Positions 5,553 to 7,252 of a stretch of 7,252 bases of DNA are shown one piece after another. The first letter of the stretch is position 1; every line of letters begins with the position of its first letter. The notes below the pieces were generated by a model. The model saw nothing but the letters and a program-made list of their open reading frames with translations, searched no databases and was not told where the DNA came from. The DNA is from RGIG5675 sp050943435 (GTDB lineage: Bacteria > Bacillota > Clostridia > Oscillospirales > Ruminococcaceae): the NCBI GenBank assembly GCA_050943435.1, contig JBMNPE010000073.1, positions 1-7,252 of the forward strand. The letters are read 5' to 3'. Position numbers and translations under genes: made by a program.

Positions 5553-6119
5553 TCAGACTTCTTCCTCTTCACCGGGTTCTCCTGCGGATTCTTCATTGCC
5601 GGAGCTGCCGTCGATCGATTCGATGCTCGGAAGGTCCTCCAGGGACCCCAGTCCGAACACCCTTAAAAATGAATCAGTGGTCCTGAATGCCACGGGGCGG
5701 CCCGGAAGATCAAGCCTTCCGGCCTCCTCGATGAGCCCCCTGCTCAGAAGGCTCGTGACGGACGAACTGCTGTCCACGCCTCTCACCTGCTCAATAAAGG
5801 CCCTTGAAACGGGCTGGTTGTATGCGATTATCGCGAGTGTCTCCATTGCAGCCTGCGACAGGGGCACGTCGCGCCTCTTTTCGAGGGCCGCCTTGACGGC
5901 GTCTGAGTACTCTCCCCTCGCGGCCATCTGCCAGTTTCCGTCGAGGTCGAGGAGAGTGAGCCCGGTGGACTCCTCGAGCTCCTTCCTGAGCTCTTCCGCG
6001 GCGGCGGTGAATTCAAGCCTCGTGCACCCGAGCACTTCGCAGAGCTTGTCCGCGCCAAGGGGATCTCCCGAGGCGAACAGTACCGCCGACAATTTTTTAC
6101 TTAGATCGCTGTGCTCCAT
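5553..6119 (-). CDS. scpB: Segregation and condensation protein B
   Basis: ScpB is the dimeric winged-helix subunit that, with ScpA, bridges SMC heads to form the bacterial condensin that organises and segregates chromosomes. The product has 188 residues, typical. The first winged helix spans about residues 5-75. The second carries the signature LSQAAMETLAIIAYNQPVSR (87-106), then RGVDSSSS, LLSRGLIEEAGR, PGRPVAF, and FLRVFGLGSLEDLP (151-164). The last 25 residues are strongly acidic and probably disordered. The start at 6119 has an AAGGAAGG site a few bases upstream and overlaps the end of scpA by 23 nt, the classical coupled scpA-scpB arrangement that suits fixed subunit stoichiometry. Identification is secure. 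Confidence 0.97.
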   Translation of the reverse strand: MEHSDLSKKLSAVLFASGDPLGADKLCEVLGCTRLEFTAAAEELRKELEESTGLTLLDLDGNWQMAARGEYSDAVKAALEKRRDVPLSQAAMETLAIIAYNQPVSRAFIEQVRGVDSSSSVTSLLSRGLIEEAGRLDLPGRPVAFRTTDSFLRVFGLGSLEDLPSIESIDGSSGNEESAGEPGEEEEV

Positions 6120-6819
6120 TTACGCCTTCCTTAAGTTTGATCTTCCCCGAATCAGAAACCGTTATCCTTCCGCCCTTTACGAGCTCCAGAATACCAAGGA
6201 AAGATGCTATTGCCTCGCTTCTGCTCCTTAGGCCGGTGAAAAGCCCCCTGAGGGTGGACACAGCTCCCCTCTTGAGCTTCCTCATGATGTGCAGTATCTG
6301 GGTCCCGACCGGTATGACCGGCTTTGCCACTATCTCATTGAACTCTGTGAGGTCGGGCTCCCTTGCAGCCGCCTTTGCCCTGATTACAACCGAGGAATAC
6401 GCCGTGAGCAGCTCTGACGGCTCATGGGAGTACCTGTATTCAGGAGGGCCCTCGAGCTCCTGAGGCCGCCTTGCAAGAGGCGGATGTTCCGGAGCCATTT
6501 CCCTGAGCCTGGCAGCGGCCTCCTTTGCGAGCTTCAGTTCAATGAGCTGTCCCACCAGCTCCTTTGCCATGTCGTCCGCCTCGTCCTGCCTAGGGAGAAG
6601 CGCCGCCGATTTCATCCGGACGAGCCTCGCAGCCATGCTCACAAAATCGCTGCTGTAGTCGAGTGTGTCAGCGTCGGTTCTTGAAATTATCTCGAGATAC
6701 TGGTCGATTATCTCATATATCTTTATCTGCCAGAGCTCCACCTTGTGCTTTGAGACGAGCACAAGAAGGAGGTCCAGCGGGCCTGAGAAGTTTTCAATTT
6801 GGTAGTTTATGTTTACCAT
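6097..6819 (-). CDS. scpA: Segregation and condensation protein A (kleisin subunit)
   Basis: ScpA is the kleisin that links the two SMC head domains in bacterial condensin. The product has 240 residues, within the family range. The N-terminal SMC-neck-binding part is clear: ENFSGPLDLLLVLVSKHKVE (9-28), IIDQYLEII (37-45) and SSDFVSMAARLVRMKSAALL (56-75), followed by LVGQLIELK. The middle region (about 105-165) is variable and contacts ScpB in known structures. The C-terminal winged helix (about 170-232) contains SEAIASFLGILELVKGGRIT (201-220), which binds the SMC cap. The ATG at 6819 lies 4 bp after the protease stop. It lacks a convincing Shine-Dalgarno, so initiation may depend on ribosomes finishing the upstream gene. 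The 3' end overlaps scpB by 23 nt. Confidence 0.97.
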   Translation of the reverse strand: MVNINYQIENFSGPLDLLLVLVSKHKVELWQIKIYEIIDQYLEIISRTDADTLDYSSDFVSMAARLVRMKSAALLPRQDEADDMAKELVGQLIELKLAKEAAARLREMAPEHPPLARRPQELEGPPEYRYSHEPSELLTAYSSVVIRAKAAAREPDLTEFNEIVAKPVIPVGTQILHIMRKLKRGAVSTLRGLFTGLRSRSEAIASFLGILELVKGGRITVSDSGKIKLKEGVNGAQRSK

Positions 6820-6823
6820 TGCA

Positions 6824-7252
6824 TCACAGAATGTCGTCGCCGTAATACCCGAACAGCCCGTTTATGAACTTCGTGGCGGAGAGCTCTCCGTCTACGAGCC
6901 ACTGGGAAGCAGCCGAAAGCGGTTTGTCGAATACCCCGATGTAAAGAAGGATGAACATCGCTATGAATATGTATCTCTCGTACTTCATAATGCCGAAGTA
7001 TATCCTGCGGGGCAGAAACGCCAGCACTATGCGCGACCCGTCGAAAGGCGGGACAGGAAGCATGTTGAACACAGCGAGGGACGCGTTGATGTATGTGAAA
7101 TACATGAAGAACATCATCAGGTAGTAGAGCCACGATTCCATGGATCCCGAGTACAGAAGCCACGTCATCGAGGCAACCCTCAGCAGCACGCACGCCAGGA
7201 AGGACAGGACGACGTTCGAGACGGGACCCGCGAGGGCCGTCAGGGCCATCCC
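6824..7252 (-). CDS. Site-2 protease family (M50) membrane metalloprotease, N-terminus outside window
   Basis: M50 proteases cut substrates inside or near the membrane using zinc. Only the C-terminal 142 residues are present. The frame continues through the right edge, so the methionine at 7249 is internal (family context GMALTALAGPVSN), and the HExxH zinc motif lies beyond the window. Numbering from that methionine, the second metal-binding motif FNMLPVPPFDGSRI occupies 61-74, with D70 the presumed third zinc ligand. Several hydrophobic segments flank it (about 10-33, 41-62 and 90-106). The size and motif fit the short compact Rv-type/SpoIVFB-like M50 members usually annotated just before scpA in Clostridia, rather than PDZ-containing RseP. 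No substrate can be named. The stop precedes scpA by 4 bp, so the two are likely cotranscribed. Confidence 0.9.
   Translation of the reverse strand, partial: GMALTALAGPVSNVVLSFLACVLLRVASMTWLLYSGSMESWLYYLMMFFMYFTYINASLAVFNMLPVPPFDGSRIVLAFLPRRIYFGIMKYERYIFIAMFILLYIGVFDKPLSAASQWLVDGELSATKFINGLFGYYGDDIL

Noticed and set aside
6813..7193. Overlapping minus-strand frame across the M50 protease
   Set aside because: It is histidine/arginine-rich with no recognisable domain, while the competing frame carries the M50 metal-binding motif.
1..7252. Mobile element, defence system, CRISPR or biosynthetic cluster
   Set aside because: Every substantial frame on the minus strand belongs to a known core family and I see no transposase, repeat array, att-like duplication or toxin-antitoxin pair. 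The region looks like conserved chromosome backbone.

Overview
The window is a densely packed run of core bacterial genes, all transcribed from the minus strand (right to left). I see no mobile element, CRISPR array, tRNA, rRNA or phage gene, and no convincing plus-strand gene. Gene content and order point to a low-GC-lineage Firmicute of the class Clostridia with a moderately GC-rich genome: GerW (YtfJ), a YtfI-like DUF2953 protein, RemA, RluB and ScpAB all belong to that setting. In the parts I translated, arginine is mostly AGG and isoleucine is often ATA. I cannot name the genus.

In the direction of transcription, the layout is: the C-terminal part of a site-2 (M50) membrane metalloprotease, cut by the right edge; scpA and scpB, the condensin accessory subunits; a DUF2953 membrane protein (ytfI-like); a GerW-family sporulation protein (ytfJ); the 23S rRNA pseudouridine synthase rluB; the endoribonuclease yicC; the DNA-binding regulator remA; guanylate kinase gmk; then a 191-bp gap; then rpoZ (RNA polymerase omega) and the first 521 codons of the replication-restart helicase priA, cut by the left edge. 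The genes from the protease to gmk are separated by at most 18 bp or overlap by up to 23 bp, so they look like one translationally coupled transcription unit.

The only sizeable non-coding stretch is the 191 bp between gmk and rpoZ. It holds a very good sigma-A type promoter (TTGATA, 17 bp, TATAAT) and a leader of about 115 nt. The leader can form a hairpin, and its 3' arm could instead pair with a second copy of the same 9-nt word lying against the rpoZ ribosome binding site. This is the least explained element here.

Functionally the block joins chromosome segregation (ScpAB), ribosome maturation (RluB), RNA turnover (YicC), nucleotide supply (Gmk), transcription (omega) and replication restart (PriA), with two sporulation or envelope proteins of poorly known role between them. 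The yicC-remA-gmk-rpoZ-priA order is the familiar Firmicutes cluster, but coaBC, which sits between rpoZ and priA in Bacillus subtilis, is absent from that slot. I found no evidence of a new defence or mobile system. The points worth a second look are the rpoZ leader, a RemA lacking a key arginine, the lysine-rich insert in the DUF2953 protein, and the merged operon layout.
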